A DNA stretch of 64,000 nucleotides from Jacaranda mimosifolia (GCA_018894105.1 CM032118.1:29616690-29680689), one strand, 5' to 3'. Shown: positions 1-12,700, numbered from the stretch's first letter. Program-made: numbers and translations. Notes: a model not told the origin generated them from the letters alone.

Positions 1-69
1 TTATTTTCCATGGCATAATGATTGAATTATGCATATGAAGTTCAAGAGATTAATGATGAACCATGCAAG

Positions 70-2160
70 TGTTGGAATAAAACCCAGCAAGCCAATTAGA
101 TTGACATGTAAACTATTTTACTTATAATACAATCTTGATTGAATAATATTATTTTTATATGGCCATCTTCATCTTATGCTCATATTACTTCACTAGCATA
201 TGGTTGAAGCCCTTAGATCACATGAGACTACGGGACTTGGTCAGTTCACTGAGTGGTGATTATGGAATAAGTATTACACGGTCGTGATCTTAAATATCCC
301 AAGTCATAGAATCTTAAGAGATTGGGCATCTAAGATTCGGATAGACTTGCACTAACAATGCATAAATCCGAGGGTTGGATGTTGCTCCGTTCCATGAGCA
401 AACCATATGTGATATGGGTGCATGTTAGTGGGTACTTGTTAGAGAATAAGGCACTAAAGACCCACCCGGAGATCCCACTAGATAGCCATAGTGGCAAGTT
501 GATAGTGACTAGTTCTCCAGCTTACACTAGTGCATATAATTAGTCCTTTAACCTGAGGATCTATTGTCACCTTGTGTTTAGGTTCTCATGCTTTGACTCT
601 TCCCTGGCCACTTAGTGGGTGTTTCGGTGGTGATTGGGCATGAGCTACTTAGACATAGAGGTTTATGAGATCCAAGATGGAATCTGACTCCTCGTCTTTG
701 TGAAGGGAGAATACATCTCCTATGTGTTCTATGATGATCGATTCCAAGGAGTCCTTGGCCAAGGCAGTGTGACAATTTGAAAAAGGAGTTCTCCAAAGAT
801 GAGGTCACAAAAGAAATCGAACATTAAGAATAATGCATAGCATTGAGGCTATTAGGGAGCTGAAAAATATCTTGTCCTAGGCCTCTTCATGGAGATAGAA
901 GACGGAAGGACCGTATTTGCATGGTACGCATAAAGCTAGAATGGTTCACTATAAGCATTCATTCGGCTAATTGTTAGGCTCTATGGGCTTGAGGTTGAAC
1001 ATCAATCATGGAGATTGGGTACTCTTCAATTAATAGAGATTAATTGATGTTAGTCAGTTAGTTTAAAAGGAGTTTTAAACTAACGTGAATATATGATATT
1101 CTAAAGTCACAAATATTGTGAGTTCATGTCCAATGAGCGGTAGAACCTAGTAGGTTACACACAAAAGTCTATTGAAAATCCTAAATAATGAGGAGGAATT
1201 TTCTAAGTGTTAGAAAAGTTTCAAGAGGACCGAAAATGTGAGGAAGAAATCTTGATGCAATTTTTAGTCATTTAGTTTCATCAATTTAATTGTTAAATTA
1301 ATCCAATTAAATTAATTGTTAATTTAATTGGTACCACATGATTATCAATTAATCAAGTCAAACTTAAAGAGTTAAGTTTGGTGACTTAAATGTTAAGTCA
1401 ATATTTAATTAAATTAAAGTGTTTAATTTAATTAAATGGAAGAATGAGTTTTGGAGGAAAATTTAAAATTAAAATTGCAAGTTGGCATGCTTAGTTGGCA
1501 ATCCCCCTTGAGCAAGGTGTGATGCCACCTTGGTATCATACCATCCTCCCTCTATATATAGATATAGAGGGGGGGGGGGGGGCAGCCAAAAAGAAAAATC
1601 AGTCACACTTTTTGCATTTAATTGTTAGATCAAAAATTCCCTCCAAAAGTGATTCTCTCATGAGTTGAGGTTTCACTCTCTTCTTCCTCCCCTTCATTTT
1701 CGGTCTTCAACCCAGCTCTCTTCCTTCTTGATTTTTCCAGCTAAATTGATAAGGAAAGGATAATCCAAAGGTGTGTGGACTTTGATATTAGAGGCAAGAC
1801 GTATTACGGATTGCTTGCTTTGGTGACCCTTTGTTCCAGCAGAAATTTTGAGGTCTCTGTCCGATATCTTGCCGAAGGAGTCTGGTGGTGAATTTTATAT
1901 CTTGATGCTCATCTTTGAGTCAGCTTTCATTTGGTCTAGATTTGATTGAATTACAAGGTGATTTTCTAGATCAAACATTAATCACGCCTAGCTACGCCAG
2001 TAGTAGTTTCCTCTCAGGAAATGAAGCTCTTCTTCTACCTTTGGTTGGATTTTGCTCAAGAGGTAACAATCTAACCTTAATCCACTATATAAGCATGATT
2101 TAGATCCTTATGGTGGTGTAAGATAAGTTAAATTTCAGTTTTTAAATGTTTTAAATTAGC
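70..2160 (+). repeat. Solo-like LTR of the Copia family found at 36.5-45.2 kb
   Basis: This stretch matches, in reverse complement, the LTR at 36554-38804 over most of its length. Shared landmarks are the 'catgagactacgggacttgg' block near 225, the TATA region near 1550 and the 'gtgtgtgga...attagaggcaa' block near 1772. It starts with TGTTGG at 70. The 3' end is uncertain by about 50 bp. No gag or pol sequence follows, so it is either a solo LTR or the edge of an element outside the window. Bases 1-69 look like flanking DNA, and I found no clear target-site duplication. The short reading frames inside it resemble no protein and are chance. Confidence 0.75.
1552..1567 (+). promoter_or_regulatory. 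TATA region of the LTR, followed by a 14-G run
   Basis: The sequence tctatatatagatata sits where the homologous LTR has its own TATA region (about 37165-37180, minus strand). It is followed at 1569-1582 by an uninterrupted run of 14 G. By position this is the U3 promoter of the LTR. The G run is absent from the other copy and is probably local slippage. Confidence 0.55.
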
Positions 2161-2303
2161 TCCTTGGCCTTACCCTCTTACAGTAAGTACCTGCTTACAT
2201 TCATGTCAAACTTGGCCTCTTGCGGAAAATGCAAATAGATTCTATATAAAGCCTAAAGAGATGCTTAAAACTCATTGAAGGTGGGTTGTCTATGAGGGAC
2301 TAA

Positions 2304-2682
2304 GGGTATTTGGCTAAATTTATTTAAAAGAGTATTATAAACTCCTACATTTTATAAAATGTTTTTGGAGTTTATAAGTTGTTAGATCATTTTTAAAAAA
2401 TAAGAGTGTTTGGATAAAATAAGATTTTGAAGCTTATAAGATATTAGTAATTGCAATTTTGTAATTAATATTATTAAAATTAAGAGAACTTATTAAGATT
2501 TTAAAATAATTTTGGAACTCCTTACTTTTTTAAAAACAATTTTTAAACTCCTAACATATTATTTTATAAGTTTGTAAGCTCTTTTTTCTAAAAAAATTAC
2601 CAAACACTTTTCGATATTTCATAAGCTTTCAAACATTTTATAATATATTTTGATGAGCTTATAAGCTCATCCAAACACTCTC
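2304..2682. mobile_element. MITE-like foldback element (tentative)
   Basis: The stretch begins with gggtatttggctaaa and ends with ctcatccaaacactc. The end reads gagtgtttggatgag in reverse complement, so the two ends are imperfect inverted repeats sharing TTTGG. The interior is AT-rich and self-complementary, with repeated 'cttataag' and 'tttataa' motifs, and has no coding potential. This fits a short non-autonomous DNA transposon. No target-site duplication was identified and the superfamily is not assigned. From 2690 to about 3270 I see only AT-rich DNA. Confidence 0.35.
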
Positions 2683-3283
2683 TATATGTATATATAATAT
2701 TTGTGACATTTATTTACTTTTAAAAAATATACTAAGTTTTACTTTGCACTAACCTCAGATGAGGCTGCAATTATCGGAGAAGCAGTGCAGGTTAACTATA
2801 TATAATCAGAAGACTTGAATACTTGAATATTTGATGGTGTTACTGATTAATATTGAGTAGGAGCGGATTGGGTCAAAACTCAAGCACTTGGAATTGTTGT
2901 CTCATTATTTCTTTTTTGTTTTTTTCTTTTGAAGAAGAAAAAGCATTTCTTCAGTGTTTCAAACTGAAGTTTATGTTTCATGGACTTAAAGCATCCGAAT
3001 AGAGTTATTGAACTTTTTAGTCGATTCAAACCACGAGTTTTTAAAGGAGATCTTAATTATTATTTTTACTTTATTTTGTCGGTTGGACCCTCCAAAATTT
3101 TCTTAATTAATAATTAATATTTTCGGTATATCATACATTTGATTAATTCAATAAATAAATAAGTTACTGATAGTTGTTAATGACAGATTGCTGATTGTGA
3201 ATTAATTCTTAATGGTGAATATTTTTTATGTCATTATTTATATATACAACTAACTAAAAAGAGAGAGATATCTTGCACTTCGA

Positions 3284-6200
3284 TGCTATATTGGATATCC
3301 TTTTACTTGGTGTAACAGACATGCATTCCCTCACACGATTCGGGAGCGACTGGATAGAGCATGTGCCGACATGGATTGGATTCAAAGATATATTTATCAT
3401 CAGGTACGTCATGTATTTGCTAGCAACTCTGACCATTCTGCTATCATTATTGAGTTTGACACTTCCAGACCAGCCATGCAGAGGAAATCTAAGCGAGGTT
3501 TCAAGTTTGAATCTTTCCGGCTCAAGTACTCCGATTGTGGTGAAGAAATATTGGCTTAAAGATAGCAGTATGCTAGATTACTTAGATTTAGCCACTTCCA
3601 TCGATCACTGTAGAGTAGGCTTCATCCGCTGGAACAGAGAGGTTGTTGGATCTATCAAAAAACGGATTCAATCTCTTCCTGATCAAATTGAGGTGCTTGG
3701 TACAACTCCTTTATCCGAGGCTACAAATACTAAGATACAGTCACTGCGACTTGAGCTAGAAGGATTATTAGATCAGGAGGAATACATCGTAGAGTGGAAT
3801 GGATGAAGGAAGGGGATTGTAATACTAAATTTTTCCATGCTAAAGCTTTAGCTAGACAGAGGAATGATTTCATTGCTAGTTTACGCTCTAAATCTGGTCA
3901 CTCGTGTCAATCACAATTTGAGATTGAATCTTTGGTTATAGATTATTTTCACAATTTATTTCAGTCAAATAATCCGTCTGACACTGAACTAGATTTTCAG
4001 CCTATGAAGTGAAAACTGCATTGGCGAAAGCTCCAGGGCTAGATAGTATGCCCCCGTTCTTTTATCAGAGATTTTGGCATATAGTGGAACATGAGGTGAT
4101 TTCTTTTGTTCTTAGTATTTTGAACGCGGAAGAAGTATCTCAAGTCACAACTACACACACATTGTCTTGATTCCTAAAGTGAGCACTCCTGAATATATTA
4201 GTCAGTTCAGACCTATAAGCCTTTGCAATGTATCTTATAAGATTGTATCAAAGATGATCACTAATAGACTGAAGCCATTTATGGATGAAATCATCTCTGA
4301 AAATCAATTTGCATTTGTGCTCTCTAGGCTTGTCATGGATAATGTGCTAGTAACTTTTGAAGTTAATAACAGTATCCGGCAAACACGATGAGGAAAAATT
4401 GGCAAAATGGCTATTAAGTTGGGCATAAGCAAAGCATACGATAAGGTGGAATGGATTTTCTTGCGTAAAATTCTCATTAAGCTTGGTTTCGCCATGTCCT
4501 TTGTTGAGTTGATCATGAAATGCACAAGTTCCATTTCTTACTCTATTGTACTTAATGGTGAAACCTTCGGATTAATTAATCCTCAGTGGGGACTCAGACA
4601 GGGAGATTCATTGTCACCATACTTATTCTTATTTTTTACTTAGGCATTGAGTTCTCTTATTACAACAGAGGAAGTCGCCAATACAATTGTTGGCATTTCA
4701 GTTTGCAGGAAAGCTCCATAGGTTTCCTATCTTCTCTTTGCAGATGATAAGTTATTATTCTATCAAGTTACAGAGAGTGCTGCTCGGTCCATCATGAGGG
4801 TTCTTAATACGTATGAATCTACTTCGGGACAATACATCAATTTGGAGAAGCCATCCACTAAATTCAGTCTAAATACAGACCAAGAGCTGTAGGAATCTAT
4901 ACACCAAATTTTGGGAATGAGAATGTTGGCCAAACATGAAAAATATTTGGGGCTTCCTTCTGTGGATGGTACGTCCAAGAAAGATATTTTTGCTTATACT
5001 CGAGACAAGGTCTGGAAACGAATTAGTGGGTGGGGAGAAAAGTGTTTATCTTCTACTGGGAGAGAAGTTTTTATTGAAATTAGTTGCATTCAAACTCCCA
5101 AATGGCTTGATTAAGGATATTGAATCTATGTTGGCTCGTACTAGTGGGGATCTAAGCAATCACGAAAAATACATTGGTTAAAGTGGGAATGTTTTAGCTG
5201 AAGCAAGAGAGATGGAAAGATGGGTTTCGAGATTTGCATTCATTCAACTCAACTCTTCTTGCTGAACAAGGATGGCAATTTCTGAAAAGATCAGACTCTT
5301 TTTTTGCAAGGATTTTCAAAGCAAAATATTATTCAAATTGCGAGGTTATACATGCTTCTTTAGGCTTAAGGCTATCGTTCTCTTGGGGAGGTATTTGGGA
5401 CTCTTTGAATCTTCTATGAGAAGGACTTAGATGGAGGATAGACAATGGAACGAAAGTGCAATTCTGGCATGATAAGTGGCTTCCGCGGCACCTTTATTTC
5501 GAGTGTACTCACATCCTAAAATTATCCATGCAAACTCATGTGTTGCCAGTTTGATTGATTCATCTATTGGGACATGGGAATTACCAATTGATTAAGGATA
5601 TTTTTCTGGAACTTGATGCAGACACCATCATTGGGAGGGACAAAAAACTCTGATCAATTAGTATGGCATTACTCATATTCTGGGCACTTCACAGTAAGAT
5701 CAGCTAACCAACTTGCAACTTCAATTAAACACCGCACTTTAGACGGTAACAGTGGTTCCTGCAGCTCATTTACAAGGCCAGATTATAACATTATTTGGAA
5801 AAGTAAGGTCCCTCCAAAAGTTAAACAATTCGCATGGCATGTTGCTAGGAATTTCCTACTTACTAATGGGATGCTTTGCAAATGAAAACTGTTAGATAAT
5901 TCGTTGTGTGACATTAGTGATCAGTTGGAAGAGGATATTCTTCATTGCTTGCTTCATTGCCATTTCACAAGGCAGGTATGGGCTCTATCAAATCTACCTT
6001 TTCCTTTGATTTTACAACTTGTTGCTACGGTATTTGAATGGTTTGCAAGCATATCGGAGTTGTGTGATCTGAGTAATTTTACTTTCATGTTGCTTTGTTG
6101 CTATGAGTTTTTGGCATAGATGGAATTAGCTAGTTGGAGCCCTCTTGAGGTGGTGAATTTTGCTCATGGTTTCTTTGTAGGTTACTCGGTAACAAAGCCA

Positions 6201-7065
6201 CTTAATATACAAGTTAGTCATATGGATTGCTGGAGACCACCAGTAACAGATCAAGTTAAAGTGAATGTTCATAGGGTGATTTTGAAGGAGGCTCGATCCA
6301 TTGACACATGTGTGGTGGCTAGAAATTAGAGGGGACAGTATCTTGGTTGGTTATCAGGTTGATACCCAGTCCAGCTGAACTTGAGATAGCCGAAGCTATA
6401 GCAGCTAGGAGTGTCAATGGATCCCCGCCCCCGTGAGGTGAAAATACCCCCCATCCCTATGTCGAGTATCCACGGGTACCCATGAGTTTGATTTAAAAAT
6501 TTATCAAATTCATAAAAAAACTTTAGAAAAAAAAAAAAAAGTACTAAAATTTTCCAATAATGTAAATTACTTCCGAAGTTAAAAAATTGTCAAACATAAC
6601 TACATAACACACAATATTTAATTATATTTTATAATAAAATATTAAAAGATAAATAATACATAAACATAAATTTCAAAAAACACATAACAATTTATCAATT
6701 GCTCCGAAGAGGCGGGGTGCCGCGTACACTTGGAGAACGGAATGCAAAGGATGAAATGAAATAAATAAAATTAGGATTTGACATATATATAAGAAAATAA
6801 GAATAATTTAATTATTTATGGATAATGGGTACCCACGGGGATGGAGATTGTGATCCTCGCCCATGCCCCATGTGGCAATTTGAGGACTAAATTGTTCCTA
6901 TCCCCATCCCCCGTAGGAAGAAAATTCTCCCCGAATCTGCCTTGTCGTGGGGATAGGTAATTTTGCCATCTCTAATAGCAGCAAAGATTGCCTATGAGAT
7001 ATGTGCGGAATCTGCTTGGTCTAATGTTGCTATGGAAGAAGACGGTGCACTGGTTATTAAGGCCT
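3284..7065 (+). pseudogene. LINE ORF2 remnant: endonuclease, reverse transcriptase, zf-RVT and part of RNase H
   Basis: Domains in order: the endonuclease C-terminus (YPFTWCNRHAF, then IRERLDRA and SDHSAI, about 3295-3475); reverse transcriptase (FRPISLCNVSYKIVSK about 4208, AYDKVEW about 4435, GLRQGDSLSPYLF about 4590, and the catalytic FADD at 4737-4748); a zf-RVT region (IWKSKVPPKVKQFAWHVARN about 5800); and RNase H from about 6230. The RNase H ends at 18748-18940 with the block ANKCAHYLVRLALSL. The order and motifs match plant L1-type ORF2 proteins. In-frame stops (for example after SYLFLFFT at 4641 and before 4410) and several frameshifts make it non-functional. In life the protein would nick target DNA and copy LINE RNA in place. 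Confidence 0.85.
6406..6974. mobile_element. 569-bp non-autonomous hAT element inside the LINE
   Basis: A perfect 8-bp target-site duplication, atagcagc, lies at 6398-6405 and 6975-6982. The ends are imperfect inverted repeats: taggagtgtcaa on the left and, in reverse complement, tagagatggcaa on the right. Sub-terminal regions carry 'ccccgccccc', 'tacccacggg' and 'gtggggatagg' blocks typical of a common plant hAT MITE type with G/C-rich ends. The 8-bp duplication is the hAT hallmark. The middle is AT-rich and has no transposase gene, so movement would have depended on an enzyme from elsewhere. It splits the LINE RNase H reading frame. Confidence 0.85.
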
Positions 7066-7218
7066 ATGGACGGATTTATTGGGGGGCAAGTAGGGGCCAT
7101 TACCCCCCCCCCCCAACTTTGTGTATGTGTGTGTATATTAAAAAGCTTTAATAATAGTTAATTTAATTTAGATTTTAAAATAATACATCATTTAATATAA
7201 TTAAAATATTAATTTTTA

Positions 7219-8046
7219 TGATGCTGGTATGAACTGCTTGGTGGTATGTTTGGCTCTGCCCTAATGAGATCGACCAGAAATAAAGTTTGAAGGAACTATT
7301 TTGGTATCATCAGGTCGAGTCCCAACTAATAACAAACGTTAGGCTAGCCGAAGTGTTCTCGGTTAAGGCACTTCGATGCTTAAGTTAGTACCTAATCAAC
7401 CAGAAAAGAAGGCAACAGAGTGAGGGCTTAACCAATATTGAGCATACTTTGCTGAAGGATGGCAATGTGGTATTTATAGTCTCTCTTGAGAGGTTAATAT
7501 GTCAATGTTGCCCTTGCTTATACAGAGAGGGCCTTTATCCTTACTTGATGACCTTTAGATCTTCTTCCTTCTGTGTACTTCTCCAGGTGGCGCCTTCTCC
7601 TGCTCTTCAAGACGTGGCGGTACAATGGAGGCGTGCATTGCTCTGGTTCTGTAGAATGGTGGTACAGGAGGAGGCACGCACTATTAATATGGAGGCACGT
7701 CGCCTGTCAGAGCATTTAATGCGGCATAGAGGTGGCCGCATTTAATGCAATGTGATTAGTGGCATAGGACAGATCTATATTGCTTGGATCAACCTCCCAG
7801 GGTCGAGATGCTTCCTTGCCTATAGGTCATCTATCCACATTCTGGTCGAGATGATGAGACTTTCTTGGATCTGAAGACCTTTCTGGCTTAGGGCTGAATG
7901 GTCATTCTCGAGTTGATTGACTGCACTCTGATCTGCCGGCGTGTACTAGTGATCATGCTGGCAAAATGGCCCAATGAGGATTTTGGCCCTGGTTGATTAC
8001 CCGGTCGACTGTTAGTAGACTGGGCCTATTGGGCTATCCCATATCA
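7219..8046 (-). repeat. 3' LTR of Gypsy-1
   Basis: The 828-bp repeat is closely similar to 17252-18068 over its whole length. It starts tgatgctggtatgaa and ends atatca on the plus strand, the TG...CA ends of an LTR in either orientation. Shared blocks include the 'cagagtgagggctta' stretch near 7420 and 'tatttatagtctctc' near 7471. The outer (left) end abuts the TTTTA duplication. Confidence 0.92.
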
Positions 8047-8062
8047 TGGATCCCCTCTACTC
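8047..8062 (-). other. Polypurine tract of Gypsy-1
   Basis: On the minus strand the bases just before the 3' LTR read AGTAGAGGGGATCCA, a purine-rich tract directly abutting the LTR TG. This is the normal place and composition for the plus-strand primer of reverse transcription. Confidence 0.65.
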
Positions 8063-8294
8063 TTGAGTCATGATCTACGAGAAGGAATGGGGATTAGTTG
8101 ACTTGAAAAACTAGAATATGTTCAACCATGGATTGAACGCGTTGATGATCTTTAAATTTTAAAATTCAACTAAAGTTTTAGCATATTTAATACGTTAGTA
8201 TATTGGGCAGCGTGGATACTCAACCGGTGGATGTGTAATAAATGCTAGGTAACTAGTCAGTTTAACCGGTTGACTTACCCGCTGGCTAGGGGCT

Positions 8295-8302
8295 TATAAA
8301 TA
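8295..8302 (+). promoter_or_regulatory. TATAAATA box upstream of the antisense gene of Gypsy-1
   Basis: TATAAATAG lies about 180 bp before the likely start of the antisense gene, outside the LTR, and reads toward that gene. It is followed by a 5' leader with a possible intron (gtaagttc at 8410, ...tttatag ending at 8470). An identical TATAAATAG lies in the same relative position in Gypsy-2 (49339-49346). This suggests a dedicated antisense promoter; promoter activity is inferred. Confidence 0.5.
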
Positions 8303-8477
8303 GTGCTGTGAAAAATTTTCATTTGCACTTTTACAACAATTTGAGAGGTTGAGTTCTGCACTTTTATTGTTCTTTCCGATAGTCGAATTTCTTCTATTCT
8401 TGCTAACTGTGTAAGTTCTCTTCAATCTCAAGCAAATTTACTCTTCTTTAATTTGACCAAATATTTTATAGTAAACA

Positions 8478-10911
8478 TGTTGAGAATTTTCGGAGAGGAT
8501 AACAATAGCGAGAGGGATTCTGATAGGACCTGGTCGAATGTGGATTCGACCAGAAGGGTAGGTGACTTGATTAGCGAGACTAGTGAGTCTTCTAATGATA
8601 GCTCTAGTTATTCTGACAGTTCGAGTGATACTCGAGTTGCGCTGGGGTTAAGGCTGGGCCATCTGGGGAGAGAAGTCGACCTCTGGTATCTCAAGGTAGA
8701 CTTTTCACCACTGATCACTATTGTGATATAATATCTGAGATCAAAGATAGAGATCTAGAATTGATCAAGCATTTGTATCACATTCCTTCGGAGTTTGAGT
8801 TGATTGTTGTCGATCCTAGTGTTACGATGCATCAACCTCCAACTGGCTGCATTATAATTTTTGGGGATGCCCTAAAGTATGGGCTTAGATTCCCTATAGC
8901 ACAACCTATAGTTGGCCTCATAACTGGCCTTCAGTTCTGTATTACCCAACTGCTCGCCTATTTTTTGACCCCCTATATAGTTTTGTACTTTGATGTTGAT
9001 ACACGACCAATCCCCATCTTTTATAAACACTAGCAACCTCTTCCACCTCCTGATGTCCCAAAATTCGGGTTATACCGAGGAGTTAGGCTTTTATTACCTT
9101 ACTGCCTACCCTCGTTGAAAAATATTGATGACCCCTTCTTCTTCACATGGTCAAGCTTAGAAAAAAACATTATTTTTTTGTTTGGGCTCCGAGTGGGGTT
9201 AGGTTTAATACCCCTAAGGAGTGGTTGAGGGGATAGGTCGAGATCCCTAAGAGTGAGAACCTCATTTGGAACAACATATTTGTTTGAAATTTAGTTGATT
9301 TCGGAGAAATGGAGGCATCAGGTTACACTGAAAAGAGGAATTTGGTGTTAGCAGGCTTGTCCCCTGCTCAGCTGGATTTACTAGCTAATGCTCGACTAGG
9401 TAGATCTACTATTGACTTTTGTTGATCTTTAGCTTTATATGTTTTGGTCGATAATGACGTATTTGCTTTTGTGTTTGTTTTATTTTTTATTTTTCTTTAG
9501 ATTGAGTTGTAATTGAGCTATTATTATGAATTGTTCTTGAAAACTTGTGATAGCTTGTCAGTAGAAGGCGCAAGAGCATCGGGAAACGGCAGCTCGACGA
9601 GAAGCTGCCTCCCAAGTCGCTCATGTACAATAGGCGCCATCACCTGTTCCCCCCGCTGCTCGACCTGCTCCAGTCAATGTTTGCGTCCCAGCTCCTCGAC
9701 AAAAATGGGCGACTGTCAACGAGCGAGCCCCTCTTCCAAAGAGAACCACAGTAGAAAAAAGGGAAATAGAAGGCTAGTGAGCCTTCACTCTTCAGTCCCT
9801 AACCAAATAATGTTCTTACTGCCAACGTTTCTATCTCCCAGATTTAGGACTGAAATCGAGGTTTAGAATACGACGTCGATGCTTGGGATAGGGTAGCCCC
9901 TTAAAAGTGTTGATGGTCGGGCTGTTCATGTTCAACCAGAAGAAGTTGCTTGAGATGAGCCAACTAGAGGCTTTAAAGGCGTTCACATACCATGCAAACA
10001 TGATAAATGTCTAGTCGAGTTTTACTTGTTCTGTTTAGGTTAACGTTTGAATTTTTTGATTAAACTTGCTCTTATCGTAGGTCAGCTAGATGGGCTAACA
10101 TTTCTATTGTAGGGCTGAGCTGGCCTTGGGCAACCACGAGGAGCTCTAAAAGGAGCGAGAGAATACTAAAATCGCTAAGACTTAAGTCGATTCATTGCAA
10201 TTAAGGATAGACGAGTTGACTCGTTAAGTTGAAGAGAATGATGCATAGTTGCTGGTTGCAGTGGCTGAAAATAGTCGCCTCGATAATCTGTTGCATAAGG
10301 CGAGGTTCGAGGCAGAGGCAAACCATAATTCTGGTTGGGCACTGGGATATAATAGCAATACTTGATATACTCGCGATGAATTCTTCAGAGCGCTGTCGGG
10401 CATTCAAAAGGAAGCGGTACAATAATTTCTGCTTTGCCTTGCTTCCCAAGATGCAAGCATTATCTTTGTGGTCGATGATGCTAAAGAGGCTTTCGAGAAG
10501 GTTGTGAAGCAACTGGAGTTTCTGGGCTACCAGTTTCGACCAAAAGGTAAGCAACGTTTGAATATGCCGCAGAATGAGCAGTTTGAGAACTATCCTGAAG
10601 CACCACTTGTTGACCAGAGTGCACTAGCTGAATGACTGAGGCTTCGATCCACCCGAAGGTGGCCGAAGTGGCTAAAGAGTTCGCCTTCGTGAGTGATTTC
10701 GCCTTCGACGTCAAAGAGGGCAAAGTTAATATTGCAGCATACTTTTCTCTATTTGCTCGAACATTTCTGATGGATGAGGCAAGTCCTTCTCAACTTGTGG
10801 GTGCCACCCATCCATTGCCTGAGTAGGAGGTCGAAGGTCTCCCAATCGTTATGCAGGTGACCTTTGGGGACGAGCTCGATCACTCTATTGATGAAGTGGT
10901 GGCTGCATGAG
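8478..10911 (+). pseudogene. Antisense gene of Gypsy-1: Transposase_28-like plus coiled-coil protein, decayed
   Basis: The likely start is ATG 8478 (MLRIFGEDNNSERD), followed by an acidic Ser/Asp-rich stretch (about residues 25-55). After a frameshift near 8690 comes a conserved block at about 8750-9030: HIPSEFELIVVDPSV, QPPTGCIIIFGDALKYGLRF, PIVGLITGLQFCITQLL. It has the pattern of the Pfam 'putative gypsy type transposon' (Transposase_28) domain. Downstream (about 9545-9800) is an Ala/Arg/Pro-rich linker, then a charged region with coiled-coil character at about 10135-10320 (for example ELTR, VEENDA, VAENSRLDNLL). The last readable block ends near 10908. Many stops sit where Gln codons are expected. 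The product's function is unknown; such antisense genes are known in several Tat elements. Confidence 0.7.
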
Positions 10912-11259
10912 GTGGTGGAGGGGAGGGAGCTGGGTTGAGTTAAAGCTAATCCTTTTTGGTGTTTTTATTTTGTTTTGGTTCGCCCTGCGAGGTGCTTTGA
11001 ATGATTTGATGAACTTTTGTAATGTCCTTATGTAATTTGATATTTTACTTTATAAGATCTACTTTTTCGATCACTTTTGTTGACGTGATTCCTCTTGTTG
11101 TTTTTGTTCAATTTTTCAATCTGATCATATAAACTGTTGGGTCAACTTAAAACACTTTCTTCGTAATCAAACGAATAGGCTTGGAGCTATGGTCGATCTT
11201 GGGTCGACTTTATTGAATTGAATTCAAGTTGTAGTGAAATCTTTGTGTTGTGACACGTG

Positions 11260-11580
11260 TGTCCCCTAAGTGACTTGGATATGATGATCGACTACAGGGT
11301 CGATTGCAAGTTGTGATCAACTGCGAGGTCGAGTTTAAATGATTTTCTTGTTTATTGAGTGAGTTAGTATACACCGTGATCGTGGTTTGGAACTAAGTTG
11401 CGGTCAACTATTAGGTCGCTTTAAATGATTTTCTCATTTATATGATTGATTGGGATAGAAGCTGTGGTTGCGATTTAAAATCGAAATTGTGGTTGACTAT
11501 GAGGTCTACTACAAAAGATTTTCTCATTTATTAAGTGGTTAGGTCGGAAGCTGTGGTTGCAATTGAAGGTAAGTAGTTGA
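11260..11580. repeat. Tandem repeat (about 88 bp, 3 copies) between integrase and the antisense gene
   Basis: Three imperfect copies can be aligned on 'aaatgattttctc(a/g)tttat', which begins at 11337, 11423 and 11513. Each copy is preceded by a 'gttg.ggtc.actat.aggtc' stretch. The array lies in the 3' untranslated part of Gypsy-1, where Tat elements often carry variable tandem repeats. Gypsy-2 has a different array in the matching place. Confidence 0.65.
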
Positions 11581-11723
11581 TTGAATTTAAAATATCCTTT
11601 ATTGGTTTGGAACCAAATTACAAAACGGTTGAATGGAGACCTTGGCCTTTTTATACATAGAATGTTTTTCAAGTTTACTGCATTCCATGGTCAAGGGAGC
11701 TCATTTCCATCTATGTACGCTAG

Positions 11724-12700
11724 TCAATAAAAATTGTGCTTCGCCGCTTTGACTACCAAGTAGGGACCCTCCCATTTTGGGTTGAGTTTTTTGATATTTA
11801 TTGCAACTTTGACTTTCTTGACGACGAAGTCTCCCACCTTAAAACTTCTTAGTTGAACTCCTTTGTTGTAGTGCTGGGCCATCTTCGATCTATACCTTTG
11901 CATCATTGTGTATGCTTATTGGCGCAACTCGTCAATTGTCTCGAGGTTGAACTCTCTTTTGGATTCATTCCTGATCGGGTTGTAGTAGATTACCCGAGCT
12001 GTATGTTGTGTCAATTTTGACGAAACTACAACTTCTGATCCATAGACTAGACTGTAAGGACTATGGCTCGTGGCTGTTCTGGGAGTTGTTCTGCAAGCCC
12101 GTAGGACCCAGGGAGGTCATCCGCCCAGCTTGCTCTAGATCCTTCAAGTTGAGTCTTGACCTGGTCCAGAATAGTCCTATTTGTGGCCTTAGTTTGTCTG
12201 TTTGCCTGGGGATTACCAACCGAGGTGAAATGTTGTCGAATTCCCAAACTTTCGCATTAGTTTCTCATGCTTCTGCTCTGGAATTGCATCCCATTGTTCG
12301 ATATCTGCACCTTTGGCAAATCGAAATGGTAGATGATATTGTTCCACAAAAAGCTTTTGATGGCCACATCAGTTATTTTCGGGACCGCTTCTAGTTCGAC
12401 CTATTTCGTGAAGTACTCGACCACAACAATCATGTATTTTGTTTGGCTTGTGGTTTTCAGAAATGAAGAAACTATGTCTATCCCCCACTGATCAAATGGT
12501 GATGTGATTTGAACTAGCACTAGCGTCAACGCGGGCTAATAAGGTTTGTTTGAGTGGACTTGGCAATATGGGCATTTTCTGGCAAAGTCCACTGCATCTT
12601 TTAGTAAGTCGGCCAAAAATATCCATGCCAGATGACTTTGTAGGCCAATGCTCGACCTCCAGAGTGATTACCATAGATATTTGAATAGACCTCCTATAAG
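11724..12700 (-). pseudogene. Integrase of Gypsy-1, decayed
   Basis: Reading right to left, recognisable parts are: a zinc-binding N-terminal region with the pattern HSGGRALAYK...GYFWPT then C..C near 12575-12670; catalytic-core pieces (FDQWGIDIV near 12490 and YHFDLPKVQISNNG near 12330, where a catalytic Asp would be expected in the position read as Asn); the conserved block GIRQHFTSVGNPQANRQTKA at 12186-12245; and a C-terminal block (QHYNKGVQLRSFKVGDFVVK then LNPKWEGPYLVV) at 11740-11880. Stops and frameshifts interrupt it. The enzyme would insert the element's cDNA into chromosomal DNA. Confidence 0.8.

Noticed and set aside
3273..3806. Plus-strand frame of 177 codons at the LINE start
   Set aside because: It runs in a different frame from the endonuclease motifs (YPFTWCN, IRERLDRA) for most of its length and has no family resemblance; it is a by-product of the LINE sequence.
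12008..12394. Plus-strand frame of 128 codons in Gypsy-1
   Set aside because: It is the complement of the integrase core, whose conserved block GIRQHFTSVGNPQANRQTKA reads on the minus strand at the same place.
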